Source: JANPBY01 sp963851405
GTDB lineage: Bacteria > Actinomycetota > Actinomycetes > DATJPE01
NCBI GenBank assembly: GCA_963851405.1
Contig: CAWKPB010000005.1
Span: 186,001 to 250,000 of the forward strand
Direction of reading: 5' to 3'
Length of the DNA stretch: 64,000 bases
The notes under the pieces were generated by a model. The model ran no database searches. It was not told where the DNA came from and worked only from the letters and a program-made list of their open reading frames with translations. Position 1 is the stretch's first letter. Each line of letters opens with the position of its first letter. Shown here piece by piece: positions 16,671 to 25,802 of the stretch. Position numbers and translations under genes: made by a program.

Positions 16671-17891
16671 ATGAGCATGACGTCACCAGCGCCCATCGAT
16701 GCGGTTGCGCTCGCCTCCGTTCTCGACACTGAGTCGACCGGCACGATGCTGCCGCGCGCGGCATACGTCGATGACGCAGTCTTCGACTGGGAGCGCGAGC
16801 AGCTGGTCCGTCGCGGATGGGTGTGCGTCGGCCGGTCCACCGATTTGGGCGAGGCTGGAGCCAGGCACGCTTTCGTCGTGGACGGCGAAGGCGTCCTCGC
16901 CGTCCGCGGTGCAGACGGGGTGTTGCGAGGGTTCTCCAACGCCTGCAGGCACCGGGGCCACGAGATGCTGCCGTGCGGGGGAGCCGGCACTGGAAGGGCG
17001 CTGGTTTGTCCCTACCACGCATGGGTTTATGACCTCGACGGCACGCTGAAGGGTGTGCCGCCCTTGCACCGCGAAGACGTTCCTGACAAGACGCCGTACT
17101 CACTGAATCCGGTGACGGTGCGGGAGTGGCAGGGCTTCATCATGGTGAACCTTTCGGGTGACGCGGAGCCATTGGAGGAGCACCTGGCCGATCTCGACCC
17201 GATCTTCGACCGCTACAGCTGTGCGTCGCTGCGTGTGGCCGCATCCCACAGCTACGAACTGGAGAGCAACTGGAAACTGATCGTGGAGAACTACCACGAG
17301 TGTTTCCACTGCCCGTCGATTCACCCCGAGCTGTGCCGGGTGTCATCCCCGACGTCGGGCGACAGCATGCTCGGCCATGGTTCGTGGATCGGCGGCAGCA
17401 TGGAATTGCTCGACGGGAAAGTGACCATGTCTCTCGACGGTCAGTCACATGGAGTTCCCATACCCAGCGTTCCCGAGGATCGACTGATCGAGGTCATCTA
17501 CCTCCAGGTCACGCCCAACCTCCTGGTCAGCCTCCACCCCGACTATGTGATGACCCATCGGATGGAGCCCGTGGCCCCGGGTCGTACCAAGGTCGAGTGC
17601 CAGTGGCTGTTCCCGAAGGAAGCGTTCGAACTTCCAGACTTCGATCCGGCCTATGCCGTCGACTTCTGGGATCTCACGAACCGGCAGGACTGGACGGCTT
17701 GTGAGTCGGTTCAGCGGGGGATTGGTGCGCGATCCTTCACGCCCGGGCCGTTCTCGGACTTCCACGAGATCGTCGTGCACGCGTTCACCGAGCAGGTGGC
17801 GCGGGCCTACAGAGACGGGACCCCGCTCTCTACAGCGCCACCGCTCAATGCTCTCCGATCACTGGCCGCCCAAGAAGGAGCGAGCGCATGA
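16671..17891 (+). CDS. Rieske non-heme iron oxygenase, alpha subunit type
   Basis: A 406-residue oxygenase. The Rieske 2Fe-2S ligands are Cys92, His94, Cys113 and His116 (CRH...CPYH). The catalytic iron site is His213 and His218 in ENYHECFHCPSIH with Asp331 or Asp334 later. The bridging position between the centres is Glu210 rather than the Asp of aromatic dioxygenases; carnitine monooxygenase CntA also uses Glu there. I therefore favour a quaternary or methylated amine substrate over an aromatic ring. No reductase or ferredoxin partner is encoded in the operon. ATG 16671 follows GGGAAAGG; the stop overlaps the aminotransferase start (ATGA). Confidence 0.9.
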   Translation: MSMTSPAPIDAVALASVLDTESTGTMLPRAAYVDDAVFDWEREQLVRRGWVCVGRSTDLGEAGARHAFVVDGEGVLAVRGADGVLRGFSNACRHRGHEMLPCGGAGTGRALVCPYHAWVYDLDGTLKGVPPLHREDVPDKTPYSLNPVTVREWQGFIMVNLSGDAEPLEEHLADLDPIFDRYSCASLRVAASHSYELESNWKLIVENYHECFHCPSIHPELCRVSSPTSGDSMLGHGSWIGGSMELLDGKVTMSLDGQSHGVPIPSVPEDRLIEVIYLQVTPNLLVSLHPDYVMTHRMEPVAPGRTKVECQWLFPKEAFELPDFDPAYAVDFWDLTNRQDWTACESVQRGIGARSFTPGPFSDFHEIVVHAFTEQVARAYRDGTPLSTAPPLNALRSLAAQEGASA

Positions 17892-19318
17892 CGCTCACCG
17901 ATGCATCGACCCACGCTGTTGAGTCTCAGGAGCACACACCGGAGGCGGACCTCCAGCGGATGGACCAGCTGATCGCCGAGCAGGAGAAGGTCCTACTCGG
18001 ACGAACAACGGCATCCCAGGCTCTGCAGGCGGAGGCTCGGGCCACGTTGGCGGGAGGCGTCGCCTCTTCTTGGCAGGACGCCCCTCCCGCATCGGTCTGG
18101 ATCAGCCATGGCAAGGGGTCGCGAGTCTGGGACGTGGACGGGTTCGAATACTCCGACTTCCATGGTGGTTTCGGGGTGGGGCTCGCGGGGCACGCGCACC
18201 CGGCCATCGTCGAAGCGGTCACCCGTCGGGTGAAGCTGGGCACCCACTTCGCTCAACCGACCGAGGACGTCATTCCGGTGTCGCGTGAGCTGGCCCGGAG
18301 GTTCGGCCTGCCGCTGTGGCGCTACAACAATTCGGGTACCGAGTCGACGATGGACGCACTCCACCTCATGCGGATCGCGACCGGTCGCGACAAGGTCATC
18401 AAGGTCGAAGGCAGTTATCACGGACATCACGATGCCGTTCAGGTCTCGGTGTACCCGATGCCGGACGAGGTCGGCGCAGAGGAGCACCCCAACTCGGTGC
18501 GGTCCAACCAAGCGATCCCCGAAGCGATGGCGCGGCTTACCTTGGTTGTGCCGTTCGGCGACCTCGAGGCGGTCGAGCGACTCCTTGTCGAGAACCGCGG
18601 CGAGGTAGCCGGCATGATCGTCGAGCCGATCATGATGAACATCGGGATGATTCCGCCGCCCCCGGGGTATCTCCAGGCCCTCAAGGATCTCTTGCACGCC
18701 CATGGCGCGTACCTCACCTTTGACGAGGTCAAGTCCGGGTTTGGCGTGGCACCGGGAGGAGCCACTGAGTTGTCAGGCGTCACGCCGGACATCATCTGCG
18801 TAGCCAAGGCGATGGGCGGTGGCTTGCCCTGCGGAGCGATCGGTGCCGTGCCTGAATTGATGGAATTGGTGTCCAACAAAACCTACGAGCAAGTAGGCAC
18901 CTTCAACGGCAATCCGCTCACGATGGCCGCCTCGCGCGCGATGCTCGAACAGGTGCTCACGCCGGACGCCTACGACGAACTCGAGCGGCTTCGGCAGCTC
19001 CAGGTGGCGGGGTGCGAGGACATCCTGATGCGCTACCAGTTGCCTGGATACGTGCAGTCCTTCGGAGCCAAGGGCGCGGTGATCTTCACCAACCGACTGA
19101 ACGGGTACCGGGACTTCCTCGGCTATGACGATCAGTGGGGGAACGCGCACTGGCTCTACCAGCACAACGGCGGTGTCTTCCTTCCGCCGTGGGGCAAGTG
19201 TGAGCAGTGGACCATGTCCGTCCAGCACACCGAGGACGACGTCGAGCGCTTCGTCGGCAACTTCGAGGCCATGGCTACTGCCCTCCGTGGGGCGCCGGTT
19301 GCGCCATCGAAGATATGA
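17888..19318 (+). CDS. Class III PLP-dependent aminotransferase
   Basis: A 476-residue fold-type I aminotransferase of the ornithine/GABA/glutamate-semialdehyde group. NNSGTESTMDALHLMR binds the cofactor phosphate, YHGHHD stacks on the ring, FDEVKSGF holds Asp279, and Lys307 in CVAKAMGGGLP is the Schiff-base lysine. It overlaps the Rieske gene by 4 bases and the aldehyde dehydrogenase by 4 bases, so all are translationally coupled. A terminal amine donor giving an aldehyde for the next enzyme is the simplest reading. Resemblance to glutamate-1-semialdehyde aminomutase is noted, but a role in heme synthesis is not supported by context. Confidence 0.9.
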   Translation: MTLTDASTHAVESQEHTPEADLQRMDQLIAEQEKVLLGRTTASQALQAEARATLAGGVASSWQDAPPASVWISHGKGSRVWDVDGFEYSDFHGGFGVGLAGHAHPAIVEAVTRRVKLGTHFAQPTEDVIPVSRELARRFGLPLWRYNNSGTESTMDALHLMRIATGRDKVIKVEGSYHGHHDAVQVSVYPMPDEVGAEEHPNSVRSNQAIPEAMARLTLVVPFGDLEAVERLLVENRGEVAGMIVEPIMMNIGMIPPPPGYLQALKDLLHAHGAYLTFDEVKSGFGVAPGGATELSGVTPDIICVAKAMGGGLPCGAIGAVPELMELVSNKTYEQVGTFNGNPLTMAASRAMLEQVLTPDAYDELERLRQLQVAGCEDILMRYQLPGYVQSFGAKGAVIFTNRLNGYRDFLGYDDQWGNAHWLYQHNGGVFLPPWGKCEQWTMSVQHTEDDVERFVGNFEAMATALRGAPVAPSKI

Positions 19319-20703
19319 CGGTGATCGAAGAGGGCGTGCTCGATCCGGTCGTCGACCCCGCGACCGGCGAGACGTACGAGTCAGTACCGCGGACGAGCGT
19401 TCAAGAGTTGGACGACGTTGTTGCATCGGCCCGTACGGCGTTCGAGACGTGGCGGCGCACGACGCCGCAGCATCGCTCGGAGGCTCTCCACGGGCTGGCT
19501 GACCTGGTAGCCGCGGACCGCGATCAATTGACCGACCTCGAATCCCGCAACGTTGGCAAGCCGCTGGCCGCGACGCCTGAGGAAATCGACTTCTGCGTGG
19601 ACAACCTTCGCTTCTTGGCTGGGGCTGCGCGGTTGCAGGACGGCTTGGCGGCCGGAGAGTACGTCGAAGGCTGCACGTCCATGATCCGACGGGAGCCGGT
19701 CGGTGTCGTTGGAGCGATCGCTCCGTGGAACTACCCGCTGATGATGGCCGTGTGGAAAATCGCCCCGGCCATCGCTGCCGGCTGTCCCGTGGTGTTGAAG
19801 CCGTCTCAGCTGACTCCGTTGTCGACCATGCGCCTGGCTGAACTCGCTGCCCAGGTGCTCCCCTCGGGGGTTCTGAGTGTGGTCACTGGGGAAGGGTCGG
19901 TCGGTGCCGCCTTGGCGGCCCACCCCGGCATCGACATGGTCTCGGTCACCGGGTCCGTGGCGACGGGCCAAGCGGTTGCTGCGGCGGCGGCGCCGACGCT
20001 CAAACGTCTGCACCTGGAGCTGGGTGGCAAGGCCCCGGTCGTGGTGTTGGACGACGCAGACGTCGATGCTGTGGCGGCGGCCGTCCGCTCAGCCGGCTAC
20101 GGGAACGCCGGGCAGGACTGCACAGCGGCTTGCCGGGTCGTCGCAACCGAGCGCGTGCATGACCAGGTTCTGGAGGCGATCACCGAAGCGGCGTCGTCGC
20201 TCAAGCTCGGGCCTCCAGAGGAGGACGGCGTGGAACTAGGGCCGCTTGTTTCCACGGCCCAGCGAGACCGAGTGGCTGGGTTCGTGGAGCACGCGACCGC
20301 TGCTGGAGCTCGCGTGACCACCGGAGGTGCCCGCGTTGATGGGCCGGGGGCGTTCTATCAGCCAACCGTGGTGGCCGGTGCCGATCAGCGGTCGGAGATC
20401 ATCCAGAACGAGGTCTTTGGTCCCGTGGTGACCGTGCAGCGCGCGGCAAACGATGAGCAGGCGTTGGCTTGGGCGGCGGACGTTCCGTACGGCTTATCGG
20501 CGAGTGTGTGGACCCGCGATGTGGGCCGCGCCATGGCTGCGGCTGCGCAGTTGAGGTTCGGCGCGGTGTGGATCAACGACCACATCACGGGGTGCTCCGA
20601 GATGCCGCACGGCGGCTTCGGGCGGTCCGGCTACGGCAAGGACCTGTCGACGTACGCGCTGGACCACTATGCCGAACCCAAGCACGTGCTGGTCCGCTGG
20701 TAG
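19315..20703 (+). CDS. Aldehyde dehydrogenase, gamma-aminobutyraldehyde (PatD-like) type
   Basis: NAD(P)-dependent dehydrogenase of 462 residues. Catalytic Cys269 is in GNAGQDCTAACR, general base Glu235 in LELGGKAP, and the C-terminus SEMPHGGFGRSGYGKDLS resembles E. coli PatD. PatD oxidises 4-aminobutyraldehyde/1-pyrroline to GABA in putrescine breakdown. The frame is open upstream within the aminotransferase, but the ATG at 19315 overlapping its stop gives the family N-terminus. Last gene of the operon. It suggests that the pathway ends in an amino acid such as GABA or a related acid. Confidence 0.92.
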   Translation: MTVIEEGVLDPVVDPATGETYESVPRTSVQELDDVVASARTAFETWRRTTPQHRSEALHGLADLVAADRDQLTDLESRNVGKPLAATPEEIDFCVDNLRFLAGAARLQDGLAAGEYVEGCTSMIRREPVGVVGAIAPWNYPLMMAVWKIAPAIAAGCPVVLKPSQLTPLSTMRLAELAAQVLPSGVLSVVTGEGSVGAALAAHPGIDMVSVTGSVATGQAVAAAAAPTLKRLHLELGGKAPVVVLDDADVDAVAAAVRSAGYGNAGQDCTAACRVVATERVHDQVLEAITEAASSLKLGPPEEDGVELGPLVSTAQRDRVAGFVEHATAAGARVTTGGARVDGPGAFYQPTVVAGADQRSEIIQNEVFGPVVTVQRAANDEQALAWAADVPYGLSASVWTRDVGRAMAAAAQLRFGAVWINDHITGCSEMPHGGFGRSGYGKDLSTYALDHYAEPKHVLVRW

Positions 20704-20736
20704 CCCTTCGCAGCACGGGGTCGTAGGGTCGCCCGG

Positions 20737-21015
20737 GTGGCCATCCTCGTCGACCCTGCGACCTGGCCCGGCCGTGGCCGCATGTGGTGTCACTTGGTAA
20801 GTGACACGTCGTTTGCGGAGCTGCACGCCTTCGCCTCCGCTGTGGGGATCCCCGAGCGCGGCTTCGAGCGTGACCACTACGACATACCTTCGACGCACCG
20901 TGGTGCGCTGGTGGCTGCCGGTGCGATCGAAGTGTCCAGCAAGGAATTGGTGGCCCGGCTCACGGCCGCGGGCCTTCGTCGTCCCAAGCATCGCCCGCCA
21001 CCTATCCCTCAGTAG
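20737..21015 (+). CDS. DUF4031 protein
   Basis: A 92-residue protein with VDPATWPGRGRMWCHLVSD at the start, DHYDIP in the middle and a Pro-rich tail, matching the DUF4031 family common in actinobacteria. Function unknown. GTG 20737 has TAGGGT 7 bases upstream and no Shine-Dalgarno, so it is probably leaderless and independent of the preceding operon. Confidence 0.82.
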   Translation: MAILVDPATWPGRGRMWCHLVSDTSFAELHAFASAVGIPERGFERDHYDIPSTHRGALVAAGAIEVSSKELVARLTAAGLRRPKHRPPPIPQ

Positions 21016-21038
21016 GACGCACTTGGTCCGGGTGCCGG

Positions 21039-21674
21039 CTAGTCAGTCGCGAGGGTGGTGAGTTCGCTGGCCATGTTGTGGCGCGCCATGGATTCCCAGC
21101 GGTCGATCGCCGGGGCGGTGTGGAACAGGTGCGGCCGTTCGAGCAAACCGTGCAGGAGCTTGGCTCGACTAGCCCGGAACGCGGCGTCATCGAGGTACGC
21201 GTACTCCTGCCGTACCAGCGTGGTGTAGGCGAGGTACGCGTCCGGCTCGCGTCCCAGAACAGCCAGGTCGCAGTCGCACAGCACGGCGCCGTTGCGATCG
21301 TCGGTCATCGGATCGTGGGACTCGGTCAGAAGGACGAGTCGTGCGACCTCGTTGATCACCGAGTTCGGGACGCGAAGCCCACCCAACTCGTGAGCAGCAA
21401 GCATGGCGCTGCGGCGCTCGTTGTCCGGCCTCGCAGGGTCGTACACGCTGTCGTGAAACCACGCGGCCAGCCGTACGGCGTGCGGATCGGTTGCCACGTC
21501 GGACAGGGTGCTGACGTGGTCGAGCACCTCGCTGAGGTGGTGCAGGTCGTGGTAGCGGCGAGTTGGGGCGCCATAGGCCGCGAGCAGCCTGGCACCCACC
21601 GCGGCGACATCATCTTGCGCGCCCACGGCGCGGCACAGGTTGATCCAGTCGGGCGCGAGGTGATGCGGCTGCAC
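21039..21674 (-). CDS. HD-domain metal-dependent phosphohydrolase
   Basis: A 211-residue protein of the predicted HD superfamily. Metal ligands are seen in RYHDLHHLSEV (His), AAWFHDSVYD (the HD pair) and a later Asp in LCDCDLAVLG. Such proteins are common singletons in actinobacteria and have no defined substrate. GTG 21674 is the start; a TAGACC element lies 6 bases upstream. It follows XPB on the same strand with a 23-base gap. Confidence 0.85.
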   Translation of the reverse strand: MQPHHLAPDWINLCRAVGAQDDVAAVGARLLAAYGAPTRRYHDLHHLSEVLDHVSTLSDVATDPHAVRLAAWFHDSVYDPARPDNERRSAMLAAHELGGLRVPNSVINEVARLVLLTESHDPMTDDRNGAVLCDCDLAVLGREPDAYLAYTTLVRQEYAYLDDAAFRASRAKLLHGLLERPHLFHTAPAIDRWESMARHNMASELTTLATD

Positions 21675-21697
21675 CTGCCCGGTCTACCACAGCCCGA

Positions 21698-23353
21698 TCA
21701 GTCGGGGGCGTCGAGACGGTCGAGCTCGTGGGAGTCGACGATTCGATAGGCGTAGCCCTGCTCCGCGAGGAAGCGCTGTCGGTGCGCGGCGTAGTCCTGA
21801 TCGAGGGTGTCGCGCGACACCACGGAGTAGAAACGTGCGGTACGGCCGTCCGACTTGGGCCGTAGGACCCGACCCAGACGCTGCGCCTCCTCCTGGCGGG
21901 AGCCGAAGGTGCCGGAAACCTGGATGGCCACGGACGCCTCCGGGAGGTCGACCGAGAAGTTCGCGACCTTGCTGACGACCAGGGTGGGAATCTCCCCGGA
22001 TCTGAAGGCCTCAAAGAGTCTCTCTCGCTCCTTCACGGTCGTCTCTCCCTTGAGGACCGGAGCCGCCAACCGTTCTCCCAGGTCATCGAGTTGGTCGAGG
22101 TACTGGCCGATGACGAGCACCTGATCGTTGTCGTGGCGCCTCACGAGTTCCTCGACGACGGAGCGCTTCGAGCGGGCGGTCGCGCACAGCCGGTACCTCT
22201 CGTCGGGTTCGGCGGTTGCGTAGGTCAACCGCTCGTGCTCAGTGAGGGTCACCCGCACCTCCACGCAGTCCGCCGGCGCGATCCACCCCTGAGCCTCGAT
22301 GTCTTTCCATGGTGCGTCGTAACGCTTGGGTCCGATCAGGGAGAACACGTCACCTTCGCGCCCGTCTTCGCGCACGAGCGTGGCCGTCAGGCCCAGCCGA
22401 CGCCGCGACTGAATATCAGCGGTGAACCGAAAGATGGGCGCGGGCAGGAGGTGAACTTCGTCGTAGATGATCAAGCCCCAGTCGCGTTCGTCGAACACTT
22501 CAAGGTGGGTGTAGACGCCCTTCCGGCGCGTCGTCATCACCTGATACGTGGCGATCGTGACGGCACGAATCTCCTTGCGGGAGCCGGAGTACTCGCCGAT
22601 CTCGTCCTCGGTCAATGAGGTGCGGCGCAGCAATTCGTGTTTCCACTGGCGGGCGGCCACGGTGTTGGTCACCAGGATCAGCGTCGTCGCCTGCGCCTCG
22701 GCCATGGCGGCCGCACCGACCAGGGTCTTGCCAGCTCCGCAGGGGAGCACAACCACGCCGGAACCTCCATGCCAGAACCCGGAGACGGCCTCCTTCTGGT
22801 AGGTCCGAAGCTCCCAGTCCTCTTGGAGCAGCTGGATCGCGTGCGCCTCGCCGTCGACGTACCCAGCCAGGTCCTCAGCCGGCCAGCCGAGCTTCAAGAG
22901 GACCTGTTTGACCGTGCCGCGCTCACTGGGGTGCACCGTGATGGTGTCGGGGTCGACGCGGTCGCCAAGGAGTGGGCGCATCTTCGCCGATCGGATGACT
23001 TCTTCGAGCACCGGCCGATCGGTGGTCTCCAGCACCAACCCGTGGGTCGGGTGCTTGAGCAGGCGCAGCCGCCCGTACCGGGCCATCGTCTCGGCGATGT
23101 CGACCAGCAGGGCGTGAGGGACGGAGTATCGGCTGTAGGTGAGCAGCGCGTTGACGACCTGCTCGGCGTCGTGTCCTGCGGCCCGGGCATTCCACAGGCC
23201 CAACGGAGTCAGCCGGTAGGTGTGTACGTGCTCAGGGGAACGCTCGAGTTCGGCGAACGGGGCGATGGCACGTCGACAGGCCTCGGCCTGAACGTGGTCG
23301 ACCTCGAGCAGCAGCGTCTTGTCGGACTGGACGATGAGCGGGCCTTCGGTCAC
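21698..23353 (-). CDS. DNA repair helicase XPB
   Basis: Superfamily 2 3'-5' DNA helicase of 551 residues, the normal size for bacterial XPB. The N-terminal damage-recognition-like region precedes Walker A LPCGAGKT (residues 203-210), the DEVH box at 298-301, LTATLVREDG (motif III) and QRLGRVLRPK (motif VI). It starts with an ATGA overlap behind the helicase-associated gene, so the two form an operon. In actinobacteria XPB is linked to nucleotide excision repair alongside UvrABC. Confidence 0.95.
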   Translation of the reverse strand: MTEGPLIVQSDKTLLLEVDHVQAEACRRAIAPFAELERSPEHVHTYRLTPLGLWNARAAGHDAEQVVNALLTYSRYSVPHALLVDIAETMARYGRLRLLKHPTHGLVLETTDRPVLEEVIRSAKMRPLLGDRVDPDTITVHPSERGTVKQVLLKLGWPAEDLAGYVDGEAHAIQLLQEDWELRTYQKEAVSGFWHGGSGVVVLPCGAGKTLVGAAAMAEAQATTLILVTNTVAARQWKHELLRRTSLTEDEIGEYSGSRKEIRAVTIATYQVMTTRRKGVYTHLEVFDERDWGLIIYDEVHLLPAPIFRFTADIQSRRRLGLTATLVREDGREGDVFSLIGPKRYDAPWKDIEAQGWIAPADCVEVRVTLTEHERLTYATAEPDERYRLCATARSKRSVVEELVRRHDNDQVLVIGQYLDQLDDLGERLAAPVLKGETTVKERERLFEAFRSGEIPTLVVSKVANFSVDLPEASVAIQVSGTFGSRQEEAQRLGRVLRPKSDGRTARFYSVVSRDTLDQDYAAHRQRFLAEQGYAYRIVDSHELDRLDAPD

Positions 23354-25713
23354 GCGGCGCCTTCCGGAGTCTGGGGAGCGGAGTCATTGTCTCCTGCGTC
23401 TGGGTCGACGTCCCCCTCGGTGAGCTCCGCCACACCGGTGACGCGGTGCACCGCGAAGGTGTGCATGGCGTCGAGGCGGTGATCGAAGGCGGTGAGATAG
23501 CCGCCGGCCAAGGTCAGCGGGTCGACGACCCGCTCACTGACTCCGCCGTGATTGTCGACGTACCCGATCCACACGGAGGTTCGAGTCGCCACCGCGCGGC
23601 GCAGCACCTGCAACGTCTGGCCGGCCGTGCTTCGTGGCAGGACGCCGCCCAGCCGTCCTCCCACGGCCTGGCGCCGAGGCGCGGTGGATGCGCGTTCGCC
23701 GGCTCGGATCGCGCGGACCGCCGCCGAAACCAGGGTGTCGCCCGGGACCTTCGAGGGCGTCGAGAGCCGTGGGAGGCGCTGGCGAGGCGGGGTTCGATGA
23801 GTATCCGGCCTCCTGACCACGAGACTGCCGTCCGTCGACTCGGCTGCGGGCGCGTATCCCATCGTGCGCAGCTCATTCAGCACGTGGTCCACCGGAACCA
23901 ACGCGGTGAGGACCGTTGGAGCCAGCCGTCGCAGGCGCAGCGGGCTGGAGCGCTTGTCGGCGATCAGCTCGTTGAGCACTGATTCGTCATCGCATCGGAT
24001 GTAGGCGGATGCGGCACCGACCCGGATTTGCCCGTGCCGCCGCGCAACGTCGTCGATCAAGTACGTCAGTGGCTGAGGGACGGGGGTCTTGGACTTGGTT
24101 GCGAGCAGGGCGTGGACATCTCCCGCGCTGCGGCCGGCGTCCAGCGCCCGGCGCACGGAGGACGGTGTGAATCGGTAGACCGTTGCGCCGCCCGTGGACT
24201 CCACATCAGCCAGCAGCGCGAGCTCGGCGGCCAGGCCGGACTCCAAGGGGCCGGGGGCAACAGCCGTCAGGTCCGCCTGCAGCAAGACGTGGTCGACGGG
24301 CGTGGGCAGAAGGGGGGCGAGTTGTTGGGCGGTTCCATCCGCGCCCTCGCTGAGCAGCGTACGACCGAACTCGGCCAGCGACCCGCGTCCGGTGAGGCCC
24401 AGGATCTCCGCCTCAGCGAGCGTCCACGTCACCATTGGCCCCAGTAGGCGTCCTCGCCGCCGGGGGTGCAGCCACTCCAGTCGGGCCTGCAGACTGGCAG
24501 CATCTGTAGCAGCGCCAAGGGTTAACGCGCAGAGTTCATCGAGGATCGTGGCTCTGAGTTCCGGCGCGTAGGCCCACTCCAGATCCGGGCCGAGCGCGGC
24601 CAGGGCCTTGTCTCGCTCGTCGCGGGTTCCGGCCAGGCCAGGTACACGGGGCATCGTGAGCCAGCCTTCAACAAGGACGACCCAACGCTCGGCGGTGTCT
24701 CGGGTGAGCCAGACGTCGTAGGCCGGGGTGGGGGCGAAGGCTTCCTCCACTTGGCCGTCTCCCGCCACCAAGCCAGCGCCGTACGCCACTTCCATGACGA
24801 GGGTGGCGGTCGCCTCGTCGGTGTCGAGGAGACCTGCCGCCCGGCGGCGGTCCCGCACGCCCAGCCCGCCGGCGCGAAGGACGGGCGGTCCGTCGAGGCC
24901 CCAGGCCTCAAGGAGGTTCTCCACCAGGCGGACGGCGGAGAACGCGTGGCTGGCGGCTAGGCGGCCGGTTGAGTCGGGGTCGTGAGTTTGGACGGCTAGC
25001 TCGGGTGCCTCATCGGAGGTGAGCCGATGAACGACTCCCTGGCGCAGTCGCAGCGCGACTTCACGGGGCAAGACCACGGTGTCAGGTCCGACGGGGATGA
25101 GCAGCTCATGGGCCAGCAGCCAGTCGACGGGAGTACGAGCGTCATTGGGGTCGGACACCGAACGCCGAGCGTCGGCAACTTGACCGTGCGGTGGCCCCCA
25201 GAGCAAGTGCTCAAGGGCAGCGCGGGCCCCGTCTGGGGCGGTGGCCAGGAGGTGTTCCAGCGCTGCTGGTTCGGCCAACAACTCCGCCAGTCGAGGGTGG
25301 GAGGGCGCCATGGCCGGTCCGAGTCCGCCAGCCGCGGGCGCGAGCAAGTCGATGGCGGCGCGAACCAGGCGCTGATCGTCGGGCGGGCCAAAGCAGACAG
25401 CGAGCGCGCCGGCCCGGGACAGAACCGCATCGATCGCCTCAGGCCGGGCATCCGGCACGGCCGCGGCGAGTTGCAGCCGGTTCAGGGGTTCGTGCAGGAC
25501 AGCGGCCGCCTCGAGGATGTCCAGTTCGAAGCGATTGAACCGGTCGAGAACCCGAGCAACTGACGGCGTCGATCCAGCCCGGGTCGCCAGAGACGCCATG
25601 TCGACAGGTACGGGCGATAGCAGGTCTGGCCGCTGCTGTAGCAACCACTCGAGTGACGCGTCGTCCCAGCCACGGATCTCTGCCGCGAGGCTGCGCGCGG
25701 GGCTCGAGGTCAT
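23350..25713 (-). CDS. Helicase-associated domain protein upstream of XPB
   Basis: A 787-residue protein of the actinobacterial family that accompanies XPB. It has an N-terminal region starting RGWDDASLEWLLQQRPDLL, a long alpha-helical middle with winged-helix-like blocks, and a C-terminal WYL-like segment IGYVDNHGGVSERVVDPL followed by HRLDAMHTFAVHRV. ATG 25713 is chosen over the open frame up to 26070 because TAACGT stands 7 bases before it (leaderless) and the HAD gene is divergent there. Probably a partner or loader for XPB; no biochemical role is known to me. Confidence 0.85.
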   Translation of the reverse strand: MTSSPARSLAAEIRGWDDASLEWLLQQRPDLLSPVPVDMASLATRAGSTPSVARVLDRFNRFELDILEAAAVLHEPLNRLQLAAAVPDARPEAIDAVLSRAGALAVCFGPPDDQRLVRAAIDLLAPAAGGLGPAMAPSHPRLAELLAEPAALEHLLATAPDGARAALEHLLWGPPHGQVADARRSVSDPNDARTPVDWLLAHELLIPVGPDTVVLPREVALRLRQGVVHRLTSDEAPELAVQTHDPDSTGRLAASHAFSAVRLVENLLEAWGLDGPPVLRAGGLGVRDRRRAAGLLDTDEATATLVMEVAYGAGLVAGDGQVEEAFAPTPAYDVWLTRDTAERWVVLVEGWLTMPRVPGLAGTRDERDKALAALGPDLEWAYAPELRATILDELCALTLGAATDAASLQARLEWLHPRRRGRLLGPMVTWTLAEAEILGLTGRGSLAEFGRTLLSEGADGTAQQLAPLLPTPVDHVLLQADLTAVAPGPLESGLAAELALLADVESTGGATVYRFTPSSVRRALDAGRSAGDVHALLATKSKTPVPQPLTYLIDDVARRHGQIRVGAASAYIRCDDESVLNELIADKRSSPLRLRRLAPTVLTALVPVDHVLNELRTMGYAPAAESTDGSLVVRRPDTHRTPPRQRLPRLSTPSKVPGDTLVSAAVRAIRAGERASTAPRRQAVGGRLGGVLPRSTAGQTLQVLRRAVATRTSVWIGYVDNHGGVSERVVDPLTLAGGYLTAFDHRLDAMHTFAVHRVTGVAELTEGDVDPDAGDNDSAPQTPEGAA

Positions 25714-25802
25714 CCGCACGACGTTACCTTCCGTGGGCCAATCCCTCGACCGCGTCCTCCCTCGCTTGGGGCCAGATGCGTCCGACTGGCTAGGCTCCCG
25801 CC

